From positions 1 to 64,000 of the forward strand of contig DXCX01000027.1 of NCBI GenBank assembly GCA_019115785.1: a stretch of 64,000 nucleotides of DNA, in the 5' to 3' direction. The stretch comes from Candidatus Intestinimonas merdavium. GTDB lineage: Bacteria > Bacillota > Clostridia > Oscillospirales > Oscillospiraceae. Position 1 is the stretch's first letter. Each line of letters opens with the position of its first letter. Position numbers and translations under genes: made by a program. A model generated the notes under the pieces. It had not been told where the DNA came from. It searched no databases and was given only the letters and a program-made list of their open reading frames with translations. Below, piece by piece: positions 53,375-62,175 of the stretch.

Positions 53375-53446
53375 ATGAAGATCGTAGTGGTCCGCTCCCC
53401 AAAATATCTGCGGGGCGTGCTGAAGGCCCTCTTCGGCCTGCGCTGA
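53375..53446 (+). CDS. spoVM: Stage V sporulation protein M (SpoVM), 23 residues
   Basis: This tiny gene encodes 23 residues beginning 'MKIVVVRSPKYLRGVL'. Aligned without gaps to the 26-residue B. subtilis SpoVM, it keeps M1-K2, P9, K10, L12, G14, A18 and G21, and the amphipathic-helix pattern. SpoVM recognises the convex forespore membrane and anchors SpoIVA, starting coat assembly. AAGGAGG lies eight bases before ATG 53375. sipL and spoIVA follow, and in B. subtilis spoVM also lies near the rsgA locus. It is easily missed because of its length. Confidence 0.92.
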   Translation: MKIVVVRSPKYLRGVLKALFGLR

Positions 53447-53453
53447 AAAAATG

Positions 53454-53482
53454 GAATAGCTTGGAATCCTTGTACATATGCT
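53454..53482 (+). promoter_or_regulatory. Sigma-E-like promoter of sipL-spoIVA
   Basis: GAATAGC (53454-53460) and CATATGCT (53475-53482) are 14 bases apart, the spacing typical of sigma-E promoters. It lies 32 bases before sipL, the right place for mother-cell expression. Confidence 0.55.
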
Positions 53483-53514
53483 CCCTGTAGAAACGCTACA
53501 AGGAGAGGAACGCT

Positions 53515-55041
53515 ATGGAGCTGGAACTGAAGACCACCCAACTCAACTGCTACGATACCGTTTTGGATACCACGCTCTTTCAGGAGGAGACTCTGGAGAG
53601 CATCGTCCCAGACGCCTGTCCGGATATCCTGCGCATCGTGGACATGGAGGCGGCGGTGTGTCTGGGCACCAAGGAGGCCCAGGAGGGCAAAGCGGAGGTG
53701 ACCGGAACAGCCCGGTGTGCCGTTCTCTATGAGGCGGAGAGCGGTGAAGGGGTGCGGCGGATTACCGTCAATATCCCCTTCACCTGTACCGCCGAGGTGC
53801 CAGGGCTTACTCGACAGTGTCGGCTGTTGACGGAGCCACGGGTCATGTGGGCGGATGCTCGGAGCCTTAACCCCAGAAAGGTACTGGTAAGGGTAAGCTT
53901 GGCCATCGGCGTCCAGGCATTTGCCTCTCAGAGCGCCAGCTTCTGTGACAGAGTGGATGGCCAGGATCAAAATGGGATACAAACACTGGAAGAGCCTCAG
54001 ACCGCTTGTTTTATCATTGGTGTAGAGGAAAAATCCTTCACATTTTCGGACGACCTGAGCCTGTCAGCCACCCGGCCTCCGGCAGCGGAGATCCTGAAAA
54101 GTCGGGTAGATTTGGTATGTGGGGAATCCAAGCTCATTGGTAACAAGCTCATCTTCAAAGGGGAAGCGGGACTAAGGCTGGTGTACCGGGAACCGGGAGG
54201 CGGACTGTGTAGTGCCGATTTTACCCTGCCGTTCTCACAAATCATGGAGGTGAGCGGCGTAGGGGAGGAGGCAGACTGTGCTCTGTCGGTGGTCCTTACC
54301 GGAATTGACTGTACTTTGGATGGTGACGAGGGACGGATGATGTCAGTGGCGCTGGGTATGCTGGCTCAGGCCGTGGTCCGGGAGGAGCGGCAGGTGACAC
54401 TCCTCTCTGACATCTACAGTACATCCTATGACCTGACAGTCCAGCGCCGGAATTATACCCTGGATCGTTTGCTGGAACACGGAGAGCGGAGAATTACCAC
54501 GCGGGAGCTCCTGGAGACTACATCTCCGGTCCGTGAGGTGTGCGATGTCCATATTCATGTTGGCCTGGTGGAAGCGGAACGGGATGGTGACCAGGGGCGG
54601 TTGAAGGCGGAGCTCTCTGCTACGGTGGTCTATCTCTCAGAAGAGGGCATCTTGGAGTCGATTACCCGAACCATTTCCGCTATGTGTCCGGTGGAGTTTC
54701 CGGCAGGTGCCACATGCAGCTGCCACTGTGCCTGTTCCGGAGAGGGGGCAGCGGCTCCTGCCGGCGGCGGTGTGGAGCTGCGGTGTCCTTTGGAGTTCCG
54801 TTATCTGTTCCTACTGCCCCGTCAAACTGCTGGCGTATCCCAGGTCCGGCTGGAGGAGGATGCTCCTCGGGATCTTGCCGCTCGGCCCTCAATCGTACTC
54901 CGGGCGGTGGAGGAGGGAGAGCGGCTCTGGGACATCGCGAAGGCCTATGGAACCACCATGGAGGACATCGTCCAAGCCAACAGCCTGGGGGAGGAAGCTC
55001 CCGTGGCGGGGCGTGTCCTGCTCATCCCCAAGAAGCGGTAA
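53515..55041 (+). CDS. sipL: SipL-like SpoIVA-interacting protein (DUF3794 domains plus LysM)
   Basis: The protein has 508 residues. Repeated DUF3794/SipL-type beta domains fill the first 440 or so residues, including 'IVPDACPDILRIVD' near the N-terminus. A C-terminal LysM domain follows (about 463-505, 'EGERLWDIAKAYGTTMEDIVQAN'). In Clostridioides difficile SipL binds SpoIVA through LysM and localises the coat; it is a clostridial counterpart of SpoVID/SafA functions. spoIVA begins 15 bases downstream. ATG 53515 follows AGGAGAGG. Confidence 0.92.
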   Translation: MELELKTTQLNCYDTVLDTTLFQEETLESIVPDACPDILRIVDMEAAVCLGTKEAQEGKAEVTGTARCAVLYEAESGEGVRRITVNIPFTCTAEVPGLTRQCRLLTEPRVMWADARSLNPRKVLVRVSLAIGVQAFASQSASFCDRVDGQDQNGIQTLEEPQTACFIIGVEEKSFTFSDDLSLSATRPPAAEILKSRVDLVCGESKLIGNKLIFKGEAGLRLVYREPGGGLCSADFTLPFSQIMEVSGVGEEADCALSVVLTGIDCTLDGDEGRMMSVALGMLAQAVVREERQVTLLSDIYSTSYDLTVQRRNYTLDRLLEHGERRITTRELLETTSPVREVCDVHIHVGLVEAERDGDQGRLKAELSATVVYLSEEGILESITRTISAMCPVEFPAGATCSCHCACSGEGAAAPAGGGVELRCPLEFRYLFLLPRQTAGVSQVRLEEDAPRDLAARPSIVLRAVEEGERLWDIAKAYGTTMEDIVQANSLGEEAPVAGRVLLIPKKR

Positions 55042-55056
55042 AAGGAGGCATCTCCA

Positions 55057-56535
55057 TTGGAAGATCGTAACATCTATGAGGACATTGCACGGCGTACGGA
55101 GGGCGATATCTACATCGGCGTGGTGGGTCCGGTGCGGACGGGTAAGTCCACCTTTATCAAACGGTTTATGGAGACATTGGTACTGCCGAACATCGAGAAT
55201 GTCTATCGCAAGGAACGGGCCCGGGATGAACTACCGCAGAGCGGTTCCGGACGTACCGTAATGACGGCCGAGCCTAAATTTGTCCCGGAGGAGGCGGTGG
55301 AGCTTACGATGGAGGGCGGCACCCGTATGTCGGTGCGTCTTGTAGATTGTGTAGGCTATATGGTGCCAGGCGCTGTAGGTCAGACTGAGGATGATCAACC
55401 TCGGATGGTGACCACGCCTTGGTTCGACCACCCTATTCCCATGACGGAGGCAGCAGAGATCGGTACCCGAAAGGTGATTTCCGAACATGCAACCATTGCT
55501 GTGGTGGTCACCACAGATGGCAGTGTCACCGACATTCAAAGGGAAGACTACCTGGAGGCGGAGGAGCGGGTCATTACAGAACTCAAAGAGTTGGGGAAAC
55601 CCTTTCTGGTCCTTCTCAATTCCGCCTTTCCAAATTCGGAGCGAGCAAGGGCAATACGAAATGATATTGCCGGAAGATACGATGTAACCTGCATGGCGGT
55701 AAACTGTCTGGAGCTGAGCCAGGTCGACGTGACAGACATCATTCGGGCAGTTCTCTTTGAATTTCCGCTTCGGGAACTAGATCTGAACCTCCCGGCCTGG
55801 GTGGATGCGCTTCCGGGGGACCACCCGATTAAAAGTGGTCTTTACACCGCCATTCGGGAACAGGCCAGTGGGCTCCGACGCATCCGGGATGTGGACGGCG
55901 TAATTTCTGCCATCGGCAGCAGCGAAGGGGTCAGCAGAGCTCAGGTTACATCTGTGGAGCTGGGTACTGGTTTGGCTGCCGCCGATTTGGAGCTGCCCCG
56001 GAGCCTTTTCTACGAGACGCTTTCCGCCCAGTCCGGCTTCTCCATTCAGGATGATGGAGACCTTATGGGCCTACTTACCCAGCTCTCTGAGGTGAAGCGC
56101 TCTTATGACAAAGTGGCCGACGCCCTTCGTGAGGTAAAGGAGACAGGGTATGGCATCGTGGTGCCCACCACCGACGAGCTGAAGCTGGAAGAGCCTGAGA
56201 TTGTCCGGCAGGGTGGGAGATATGGGGTCCGCCTCAAGGCCTCTGCCCCCTCGATCCATATGATCCGCGCCGACATAGAGACGGAAGTCTCTCCCATCGT
56301 GGGCAACGAAAAGCAGTCAGAGGAGATGGTCCACTATCTGCTTCAAGAGTTTGAGGGGGATACCAAGGCCATCTGGCAATCCAATATCTTTGGACGCTCC
56401 TTCCATGAATTGGTCAGTGAGGATCTGAATACCAAGCTCAAACGGATGCCGGAGGATGCCAGAAGCAAGCTTCAGGAGACCCTACAGCGCATCATTAACG
56501 AGGGCTCCGGTGGGCTCATCTGTATCATTCTGTAA
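55057..56535 (+). CDS. spoIVA: Stage IV sporulation protein A (coat morphogenetic ATPase)
   Basis: The 492-residue protein matches SpoIVA over its length: N-terminal P-loop domain with 'GPVRTGKSTF' (about 24-33), 'DCVGYMVPGA', 'TTDGSVTDI', and the conserved C-terminus. SpoIVA hydrolyses ATP, polymerises on the forespore surface and forms the base of the coat, held by SpoVM and SipL. The start is TTG 55057 with AAAGGAGG upstream, unusual but clear. It ends just before a strong hairpin facing the convergent gene. Confidence 0.97.
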   Translation: MEDRNIYEDIARRTEGDIYIGVVGPVRTGKSTFIKRFMETLVLPNIENVYRKERARDELPQSGSGRTVMTAEPKFVPEEAVELTMEGGTRMSVRLVDCVGYMVPGAVGQTEDDQPRMVTTPWFDHPIPMTEAAEIGTRKVISEHATIAVVVTTDGSVTDIQREDYLEAEERVITELKELGKPFLVLLNSAFPNSERARAIRNDIAGRYDVTCMAVNCLELSQVDVTDIIRAVLFEFPLRELDLNLPAWVDALPGDHPIKSGLYTAIREQASGLRRIRDVDGVISAIGSSEGVSRAQVTSVELGTGLAAADLELPRSLFYETLSAQSGFSIQDDGDLMGLLTQLSEVKRSYDKVADALREVKETGYGIVVPTTDELKLEEPEIVRQGGRYGVRLKASAPSIHMIRADIETEVSPIVGNEKQSEEMVHYLLQEFEGDTKAIWQSNIFGRSFHELVSEDLNTKLKRMPEDARSKLQETLQRIINEGSGGLICIIL

Positions 56536-56539
56536 AAAA

Positions 56540-56579
56540 TGCCGCGGACCTACTCCATTTTTGGAGTCGGTCCGCGGCA
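56540..56579 (-). terminator. Strong hairpin terminator between spoIVA and the convergent decarboxylase-like gene
   Basis: TGCCGCGGACC and GGTCCGCGGCA, extended by TACTCCA/TGGAGTC, form a stem of about 18 bp. On the minus strand it is followed by six T, so it ends the minus-strand operon. On the plus strand the T tract is poor, but the stem may still serve spoIVA. Confidence 0.88.
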
Positions 56580-56595
56580 CTTCTTGTCTGCGCGG

Positions 56596-57939
56596 CTATA
56601 TCCTTTCCTGCACCACAGAGACGGTATCAAAGCCCAGATCCATCATGAGGGCGACAGCTTCCATGGTAATACGTTCGCCGCTGACGGCAATGGGGATAGC
56701 CGGGGGACAGGACACTGCCGCGCCGGCGCAGACTCGGCCGGCCGCCACCGCCACCGGCACCTCCTCCCAGGGGGAGAGCATGGCTGTTCTGGGAGAGAGC
56801 ACCCGCTCACCGGGTGTGGGCAGAGCTGTGGGGGAACGCCGGGGTCTGGGATGAAAGCCGACAAAAGCCGTTTCCACCCGATGGAAATCGGACTCAGACG
56901 CATCCGCGGCATACATAAGTACCACCTCATCCGGGTCAGAATACTCCGGCTCCACACCATTTTGTCGTAATAGGGTAGCCAGTTCATACCCGGAACAGCC
57001 CGCTGCCCAGCCATCTATTACCAGCTTCAAGGGCTCTCCGAAGCGCACTGGTACCCCTTTGGCCACGAGTCTCTCTTTTAGTTCGTCCAGCCGACGGACC
57101 ACTCGCTCCAGACGTTGGGTGTAGCAGTGAACTAGATGGTGGTTACAGGCATCCAGGGACTGGAGAATGAGATAGGAGGGACTGGAGGAGCCGAAGAGGG
57201 CCAATGCCTGCCGGGCCTCATGCTCATAGGACGCCATAGCAGAGGAGGAGACATGGAGATAAGCGCCGCCAGTAAGCACAGGCAAGGTCTTGTGGGCAGA
57301 GTCACAGCACAGGTCGGCACCCAGGTCCATGGGATGGCGTGAGGGAGACAGAAAGCGGAGATAGGCTCCATGGGCGTTGTCAACCAGGAGAGGAACCCCG
57401 TGCCGATGACAAACGTCAGCAAGAGCGCCAATGTCCAGCATGCCGCCCAGATAGTCGGGAGAGGTAACATATACCGCCAAAGGAGACGCATCCTGATCAG
57501 CGAGCACACGCTCCAATCCGGCGGGGGAGAGGGGACAGGCACACAGAGAGCTTTCCCCCTCAGGGAGAAGCCAATGTGGCTCCAGATCCAGAAGGGCACA
57601 GGCATGGAGGAAGGCCTTATGGGCGTTGCGGCCAGCCAGCACCGTTCGGGAAGTGGCAGATACCCGGTGGAGCATGGCCAGATAGAGCATGGCTTTCACA
57701 CACTGGGAGGAGCCGCCGGCACTGTAGAAGGTGTGGCGTGTGCCAAAGAGGGTGGAGGCATTGTTCTCGCTTTCCAGAATGATGCCCTTTGGGTGAGAGA
57801 GATCGTCGGCACCCTCTACCTCTGTGATGTCCAGCGCCTCACAGCCCAGGGGCCCAGCTCCCTTATGACCAGGCATATGAAGCCGGGCATTGCCGGCATC
57901 AGCGTAGCCCCTGACAAAGTCGCAGATGGGGGTATTCAT
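56596..57939 (-). CDS. PLP-dependent Orn/Lys/Arg decarboxylase-like protein
   Basis: This protein of about 447 residues has the fold-I decarboxylase pattern: 'RLHMPGHKGAG', 'FYSAGGSSQCVKAML', 'VDNAHGAYLRF' and the PLP lysine in 'DSAHKTLPVLTGGAYLH'. It is the shorter YaaO/SpeA-like form without the N-terminal wing domain. The substrate is not predictable. ATG 57939 follows GGAG and shares ATGA with the stop of the SCIFF maturase gene, so the two are translationally coupled, a pairing worth noting. Confidence 0.88.
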   Translation of the reverse strand: MNTPICDFVRGYADAGNARLHMPGHKGAGPLGCEALDITEVEGADDLSHPKGIILESENNASTLFGTRHTFYSAGGSSQCVKAMLYLAMLHRVSATSRTVLAGRNAHKAFLHACALLDLEPHWLLPEGESSLCACPLSPAGLERVLADQDASPLAVYVTSPDYLGGMLDIGALADVCHRHGVPLLVDNAHGAYLRFLSPSRHPMDLGADLCCDSAHKTLPVLTGGAYLHVSSSAMASYEHEARQALALFGSSSPSYLILQSLDACNHHLVHCYTQRLERVVRRLDELKERLVAKGVPVRFGEPLKLVIDGWAAGCSGYELATLLRQNGVEPEYSDPDEVVLMYAADASESDFHRVETAFVGFHPRPRRSPTALPTPGERVLSPRTAMLSPWEEVPVAVAAGRVCAGAAVSCPPAIPIAVSGERITMEAVALMMDLGFDTVSVVQERI

Positions 57940-59318
57940 GCCTGCCGCTCCTGGCTTTGGGCTACCTGTAACATGATAGCACACTCCATCCGCTTTTTGA
58001 AGAGCTCGCAGCCGTAGGGATAGATGCCCCGGATACTGCCAGAGGCGTGGTAGCTGTTGGCGGCGCAGCCTCCAGAGCAGTAGAGTCTGGCCCAGCAGTC
58101 GGCGCACTCCGGACGGGCATATGCGTTACAGCTGCGGAACTCGTCCTGAATGGCAATGTTGGTCACCCCATCCCAGATGTTGCCCATGGAATATTTGGGA
58201 TCTCCCACAAACTGGTGGCAGGGAAAGAGCTCTCCCCAGGGAGTGACCGCCATGTATTCGGTGCCGCTGCCGCATCCAGAAATACGTTTGTAGATACAGG
58301 GACCGTGCTTGAGGTCCAGGATATAGTGATAGAAGGTGAAGGGGCGTCCCTCCCGCTGACGGCGCAGCATCTCCTGGGCCAGATTCTCATACTGCTCAAA
58401 AAGTACAGGCAGATCATCCTGCGTGAGCGCGCAGGGATCATCAGGCGCGCACACCACTGGTTCCATGCTCAATTCAGTGAAACCCAAGTCAGCCATATGG
58501 AGGATGTCACTGAGAAAGTCCGTGTTGTAGTGGGTATAGGTACCCCGGATGTAGTAGCTCTTATTGCCTCGCCGCTCCACAAAATGCTGAAACTTGGGTA
58601 CAATGGTGTCGTAGCTGCCGTTGCCAGCATAGTCCTTCCGAAAACGGTCATGGACCTCCTTCCTGCCATCCAGGGAGAGGACCACATTGTGCATCTCCTG
58701 ATTGCAGAAGTCGATAACCTCGTCGTTTAGCAGCACACCATTGGTGGTAAGGGTAAAGCGAAAATTCTTGTTATGAATGGGTTCCAGACTCCGAGCATAG
58801 GCCACCAGATCCTTCACCACCTGCCAGTTCATCAGGGGCTCGCCGCCAAAAAAATCCACCTCCAGATTCCGGCGGGTACCAGAATGGGCGACAAGGAAGT
58901 CCAGCGCCTGCTTGCCCACATCGAAGGACATGAGGGCCCGTTCTCCCTGGTACTTGCCCTGACTGGCAAAACAGTAGGAGCAGCTCAGATTACAGGTATG
59001 AGCCACATGAAGACACAGGGCCTTGATGACGTTGGAGTGGTTTTTGTAGTCAGCCGCCATTGGGGCATAGGTGTCGGGGGTAAAAAGCTTGTGGTCAGCT
59101 TCCAGGGCGGCCACATCGTCGATGCAGGCTTGGACGTCCTCTTTGGTGACATCCGGGCGGTCTGGGTAATTGGCCAGAATACGCTGACAGATCTCCTCAG
59201 GGGAGTGGTCGGGATAAAGGGCAATGATGTCATATGCCACCTCGTCCACCAGATGGACCGAGCCGCTGCAAGTGTCCAGGACGATATGATATCCGTCCAG
59301 TTTGTATTGATGTACCAT
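57936..59318 (-). CDS. scfB: SCIFF peptide maturase (radical SAM/SPASM thioether-forming enzyme)
   Basis: The protein has about 460 residues. An N-terminal precursor-recognition region (about 1-95) precedes the radical-SAM site 'CNLSCSYCF'. A C-terminal SPASM region has further cluster cysteines ('GCGSGTEY', 'CWARLYCSGGC'). It cross-links Cys sulfur to Thr carbon in the SCIFF peptide, as shown for CteB-type enzymes. I use ATG 59318 after GTGGAGGAATC rather than GTG 59336, which lacks a ribosome site. It lies downstream of the precursor and its terminator. Confidence 0.96.
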   Translation of the reverse strand: MVHQYKLDGYHIVLDTCSGSVHLVDEVAYDIIALYPDHSPEEICQRILANYPDRPDVTKEDVQACIDDVAALEADHKLFTPDTYAPMAADYKNHSNVIKALCLHVAHTCNLSCSYCFASQGKYQGERALMSFDVGKQALDFLVAHSGTRRNLEVDFFGGEPLMNWQVVKDLVAYARSLEPIHNKNFRFTLTTNGVLLNDEVIDFCNQEMHNVVLSLDGRKEVHDRFRKDYAGNGSYDTIVPKFQHFVERRGNKSYYIRGTYTHYNTDFLSDILHMADLGFTELSMEPVVCAPDDPCALTQDDLPVLFEQYENLAQEMLRRQREGRPFTFYHYILDLKHGPCIYKRISGCGSGTEYMAVTPWGELFPCHQFVGDPKYSMGNIWDGVTNIAIQDEFRSCNAYARPECADCWARLYCSGGCAANSYHASGSIRGIYPYGCELFKKRMECAIMLQVAQSQERQA

Positions 59319-59378
59319 AAATCTTGATTCCTCCACGGGATGATCTCATCTTTGAATAGAGCCTCAACTGGCCCATAG

Positions 59379-59411
59379 AAAAAAAGTGCCGCCTCACTGC
59401 AAGGCGGCACT
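59379..59411 (-). terminator. Intrinsic terminator between SCIFF precursor and maturase
   Basis: On the minus strand AGTGCCGCCT and AGGCGGCACT pair around a short loop and are followed by a run of T. Partial read-through would give many precursor transcripts per maturase transcript. Confidence 0.9.
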
Positions 59412-59428
59412 CAGGGTTCGACGTCTGC

Positions 59429-59575
59429 TTACTGCTCGTTGTTCTCGCAGGGCTGGTTGGCCACGCCGCAGCTGGTCTTGCAGGCGGACTGGCAGGAAGT
59501 CTGGCACTCGCCGCAGCCGCCGGTGGTCACGCTCTTGCAGAGGTCACGGGTTTCGATGGTCTTGATTCTATCCAT
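59429..59575 (-). CDS. scfA: SCIFF six-cysteine ranthipeptide precursor
   Basis: This 48-residue gene is too short for common ORF cutoffs. The peptide starts 'MDRIKTIETRDL' and carries the invariant SCIFF core 'CGECQTSCQSACKTSCGV' (cysteines 21, 24, 28, 32, 36) plus C43. A seventh Cys at position 13 lies outside the standard six. Ribosome site GGAG is nine bases before ATG 59575. The maturase is next on the same strand. SCIFF peptides are near-universal in Clostridia; reported ranthipeptides affect quorum-like signalling, but the role here is unknown. Confidence 0.97.
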   Translation of the reverse strand: MDRIKTIETRDLCKSVTTGGCGECQTSCQSACKTSCGVANQPCENNEQ

Positions 59576-59634
59576 GGTCCAAGTCTCCATTCATTTCATT
59601 CTGTTCTGCGCAAAGCACAGTTTTTCCTCTATAC

Positions 59635-59663
59635 AGATTAAAACAAGAATGGCCGATTGTCAA
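59635..59663 (-). promoter_or_regulatory. Sigma-A promoter of the SCIFF operon
   Basis: On the minus strand TTGACA (59663-59658) and TAATCT (59640-59635) have a 17-base spacer. It is 60 bases before the SCIFF start and just downstream of the Crp/Fnr gene. Confidence 0.75.
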
Positions 59664-59677
59664 GAGGGAAACGCCCC

Positions 59678-60307
59678 TCAATCGGTAAAGGCGAAGGAGC
59701 GGAGAGCCGCAGCATCGGTAAGGTAGAGAGCACGATAGCTGGTCTTGAGCCATCCGCGCCGGGTGAATTCTCCCAACACCCTACTTACTGTTACCCGGCT
59801 CACCCCTACTGCGGCGCCGATTTCCTCATGGGTACAGCGCAGAGCTCCGTTAGACTCCGGTGGAATGGTGAGAAGGTATCGGGCCACTCGCTGATCCGCT
59901 GGATGGAAGGACATTCCATCCACATGGTCAGAAAGAAGACGAATGGTCCGTGCCAGGTATTGAAGCATGGGGATGGCCAGCTCCGGGTGAGCCCGGAGAA
60001 CGCCGTCCAGCCGCTCACGGTCTACGGAAACCACCTGGCACTCTGTCACCGCTACAGCTGAAGACACCCGGGGGCAACCATCAAAAAAGGCGGCCTCACC
60101 CATCAAATCTCCCGCTCGGTGGGTAGTAAGCACCCGCTCGTCTCCTGTCTCTGAGCTGATATAGCTCCGTGCGCTGCCAGAGAGAAGGTAATAAAAAGTA
60201 TCAGCCTCTGTACCTTGGAGGTAGATGAGTTGACCCGGCGTGTAGGTCTTAGACGCCTGCCCCTGTGCCAGAGGCGCCCAGGGCGTATTTTCCTGCCGCT
60301 CTGCCAT
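59678..60307 (-). CDS. Crp/Fnr-family transcriptional regulator
   Basis: The protein has 209 residues: a cyclic-nucleotide-binding-type beta domain (about 18-125) and a Crp helix-turn-helix ('CTHEEIGAAVGVSRVTVSRVLGEF', given only as the region at about 160-180). There are no clustered cysteines, so an Fnr-type iron-sulfur sensor is unlikely. Its promoter contains a palindrome (60340-60355) that it may bind itself. It is divergent from leuC and directly upstream of the SCIFF operon, either of which it might control. Confidence 0.92.
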   Translation of the reverse strand: MAERQENTPWAPLAQGQASKTYTPGQLIYLQGTEADTFYYLLSGSARSYISSETGDERVLTTHRAGDLMGEAAFFDGCPRVSSAVAVTECQVVSVDRERLDGVLRAHPELAIPMLQYLARTIRLLSDHVDGMSFHPADQRVARYLLTIPPESNGALRCTHEEIGAAVGVSRVTVSRVLGEFTRRGWLKTSYRALYLTDAAALRSFAFTD

Positions 60308-60337
60308 AGGATGTCCCGCCTTTCTGTCTTTTGAGGC

Positions 60338-60367
60338 ATTGTATCATGCTTTACATTCTTTCTGCAA
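60338..60367 (-). promoter_or_regulatory. Promoter of the Crp/Fnr gene with overlapping TGTA-TACA operator
   Basis: On the minus strand TTGCAG (60367-60362) and TACAAT (60343-60338) are 18 bases apart. A 16-bp site, TGTATCATGCTTTACA (60340-60355), has TGTA/TACA ends like Crp/Fnr operators and overlaps the -10 box. It also lies about 60 bases before leuC. Confidence 0.55.
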
Positions 60368-60414
60368 GCCCTCTGCCATAATAAAGCCAATCAAACAAAC
60401 AGGAGGGACTAAGT

Positions 60415-61674
60415 ATGGGTATGACCATGACCCAGAAGATCCTGGCAAAGCACGCGGGGTTGACGTCTGTGGAAACCGGGCAGCTCATCGAGGCAAAGCT
60501 GGACCTGGTGCTCGGCAATGATATCACCACCCCAGTTGCCATTACTGAATTTGACAAGGCAGGACTCACACAGGTCTTTGACAAGGATAAAATTGCCATC
60601 GTCCTGGACCACTCCGCCCCCTGCAAGGACATCAAGTCCGCCCAGCTCTGTGCGCAGGCCAGAGCCTTTGCGGAGCGATTTGACATCACTCATTTTTATG
60701 ATGTTGGTCAGATGGGGGTGGAACACGCCCTCATCCCGGAAAAGGGTCTGGCTGCCCCCGGCGAGGCCATCATCGGCGCCGATTCTCACACCTGTACCTA
60801 TGGCGCCCTGGGCGCTTTCTCCACTGGCGTAGGCTCCACCGATATGGCCGCCGGTATGGCCACCGGTCTTGCATGGTTCAAGGTTCCATCTGCCATCAAG
60901 GTGACCATCACCGGCAAGTTTGCCCCCTATGTGAGCGGTAAGGATGTGGTCCTTCACCTCATTGGTCAGATCGGTGTGGACGGCGCCCTTTACAAGTCCC
61001 TGGAGTTTGCTGGAGAGGGCGTGGCCCAGCTTACCATGGATGATCGCTTTACCATCGCCAACATGGCCATCGAGGCCGGTGCCAAGAACGGTATCTTCCC
61101 GGTGGACGATCTGACCAGAGCCTACCTCAAGGGCCGCGTGGACCGCCCCTGGGAGGCAGTGGAGCCCGATCCTGATGCCGTCTATGATCAAGAGGTGGTT
61201 ATAGACCTCTCCACCCTGCGCCCCACTGTAGCTCTGCCCCACCTACCTTCCAACACCCGGACTGTGGATGAGGTGGCGGGCATGCCCATTCAACAGGTTG
61301 TCATCGGATCTTGCACCAATGGCCGGCTCAAGGACTTGCAGGAGGCCGCTGATATTCTCAAGGGCAGAAGGGTGCACAAGGGTGTGCGGTGTATTGTTCT
61401 GCCTGCCACCCAGCAGATCATGATGGACGCCATGGCCCAGGGTCTTATCCAGACTTTCATCGAGGCTGGCTGCGCCGTCTCCACCCCTACATGCGGCCCC
61501 TGCCTGGGAGGACACATGGGTGTGCTGTCCAATGGAGAACGGGCGGTATCTACCACCAACCGTAACTTTGTGGGCCGTATGGGGCCCACCGACTCCGAGA
61601 TTATTTTGGCTAGCCCCGCTGTGGCGGCGGCCTCCGCCGTGGCCGGCTGCATTGCCGACCCGGCAAAGTTGTAA
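60415..61674 (+). CDS. leuC: 3-isopropylmalate dehydratase large subunit
   Basis: This 419-residue aconitase-type subunit is of the compact LeuC form. The iron-sulfur cysteines are C300 in 'GSCTNG' and C360/C363 in 'CGPCLGG'. With LeuD it isomerises 2- to 3-isopropylmalate in leucine synthesis. ATG 60415 follows AGGAGGG. leuA is not in the window. No T-box fits in the short leader. Confidence 0.97.
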   Translation: MGMTMTQKILAKHAGLTSVETGQLIEAKLDLVLGNDITTPVAITEFDKAGLTQVFDKDKIAIVLDHSAPCKDIKSAQLCAQARAFAERFDITHFYDVGQMGVEHALIPEKGLAAPGEAIIGADSHTCTYGALGAFSTGVGSTDMAAGMATGLAWFKVPSAIKVTITGKFAPYVSGKDVVLHLIGQIGVDGALYKSLEFAGEGVAQLTMDDRFTIANMAIEAGAKNGIFPVDDLTRAYLKGRVDRPWEAVEPDPDAVYDQEVVIDLSTLRPTVALPHLPSNTRTVDEVAGMPIQQVVIGSCTNGRLKDLQEAADILKGRRVHKGVRCIVLPATQQIMMDAMAQGLIQTFIEAGCAVSTPTCGPCLGGHMGVLSNGERAVSTTNRNFVGRMGPTDSEIILASPAVAAASAVAGCIADPAKL

Positions 61675-61689
61675 GGGAGGAGCAAGGCA

Positions 61690-62175
61690 ATGAAGATCTA
61701 TAAATATGGCGATAATGTGGATACTGACGTCATCATTCCCGCCCGTCATCTGAACAACCCCGACCCCAAGGCCCTGGCCTCCCATTGTATGGAGGACATC
61801 GACGAGAAATTTGCCTCCACTGTGGAACCAGGAGATATTGTGGTGGCTGGTGCCAATTTTGGCTGCGGTTCCTCCCGAGAGCATGCCCCTCTGGCTTTAA
61901 AATCCTGTGGTGTGAAGTGTGTCATTGCCAAGAGCTTCGCTCGTATCTTTTACCGTAACTCCATCAACATTGGTTTTCCCATCTTGGAATGTTCCGATGC
62001 CGCTGAGGCCATTCAGCCTGGTGACACTGTTACAGTAGACTTTAAGACTGGCATCATCTCCGATGAGACGCAGGGAAAAACATTTCAGGCTGCACCCTTC
62101 CCGGCCTTTGTGGATGGTATCATCGAGGCAGGCGGCCTCCTTAATTCCTTGAAGATGAGAGGTGTGGCGAAATGA
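61690..62175 (+). CDS. leuD: 3-isopropylmalate dehydratase small subunit
   Basis: The 161-residue swivelling-domain subunit has '[11 protein letters not shown]' and the signature '[14 protein letters not shown]'. It starts 15 bases after leuC following GGGAGGAG, and ends in an ATGA overlap with leuB. Confidence 0.97.
   Translation: MKIYKYGDNVDTDVIIPARHLNNPDPKALASHCMEDIDEKFASTVEPGDIVVAGANFGCGSSREHAPLALKSCGVKCVIAKSFARIFYRNSINIGFPILECSDAAEAIQPGDTVTVDFKTGIISDETQGKTFQAAPFPAFVDGIIEAGGLLNSLKMRGVAK

Noticed and set aside
60308-60414. T-box leader for the leucine operon
   Set aside because: The spacer is only about 105 bases, with no T-box consensus or terminator/antiterminator pair.
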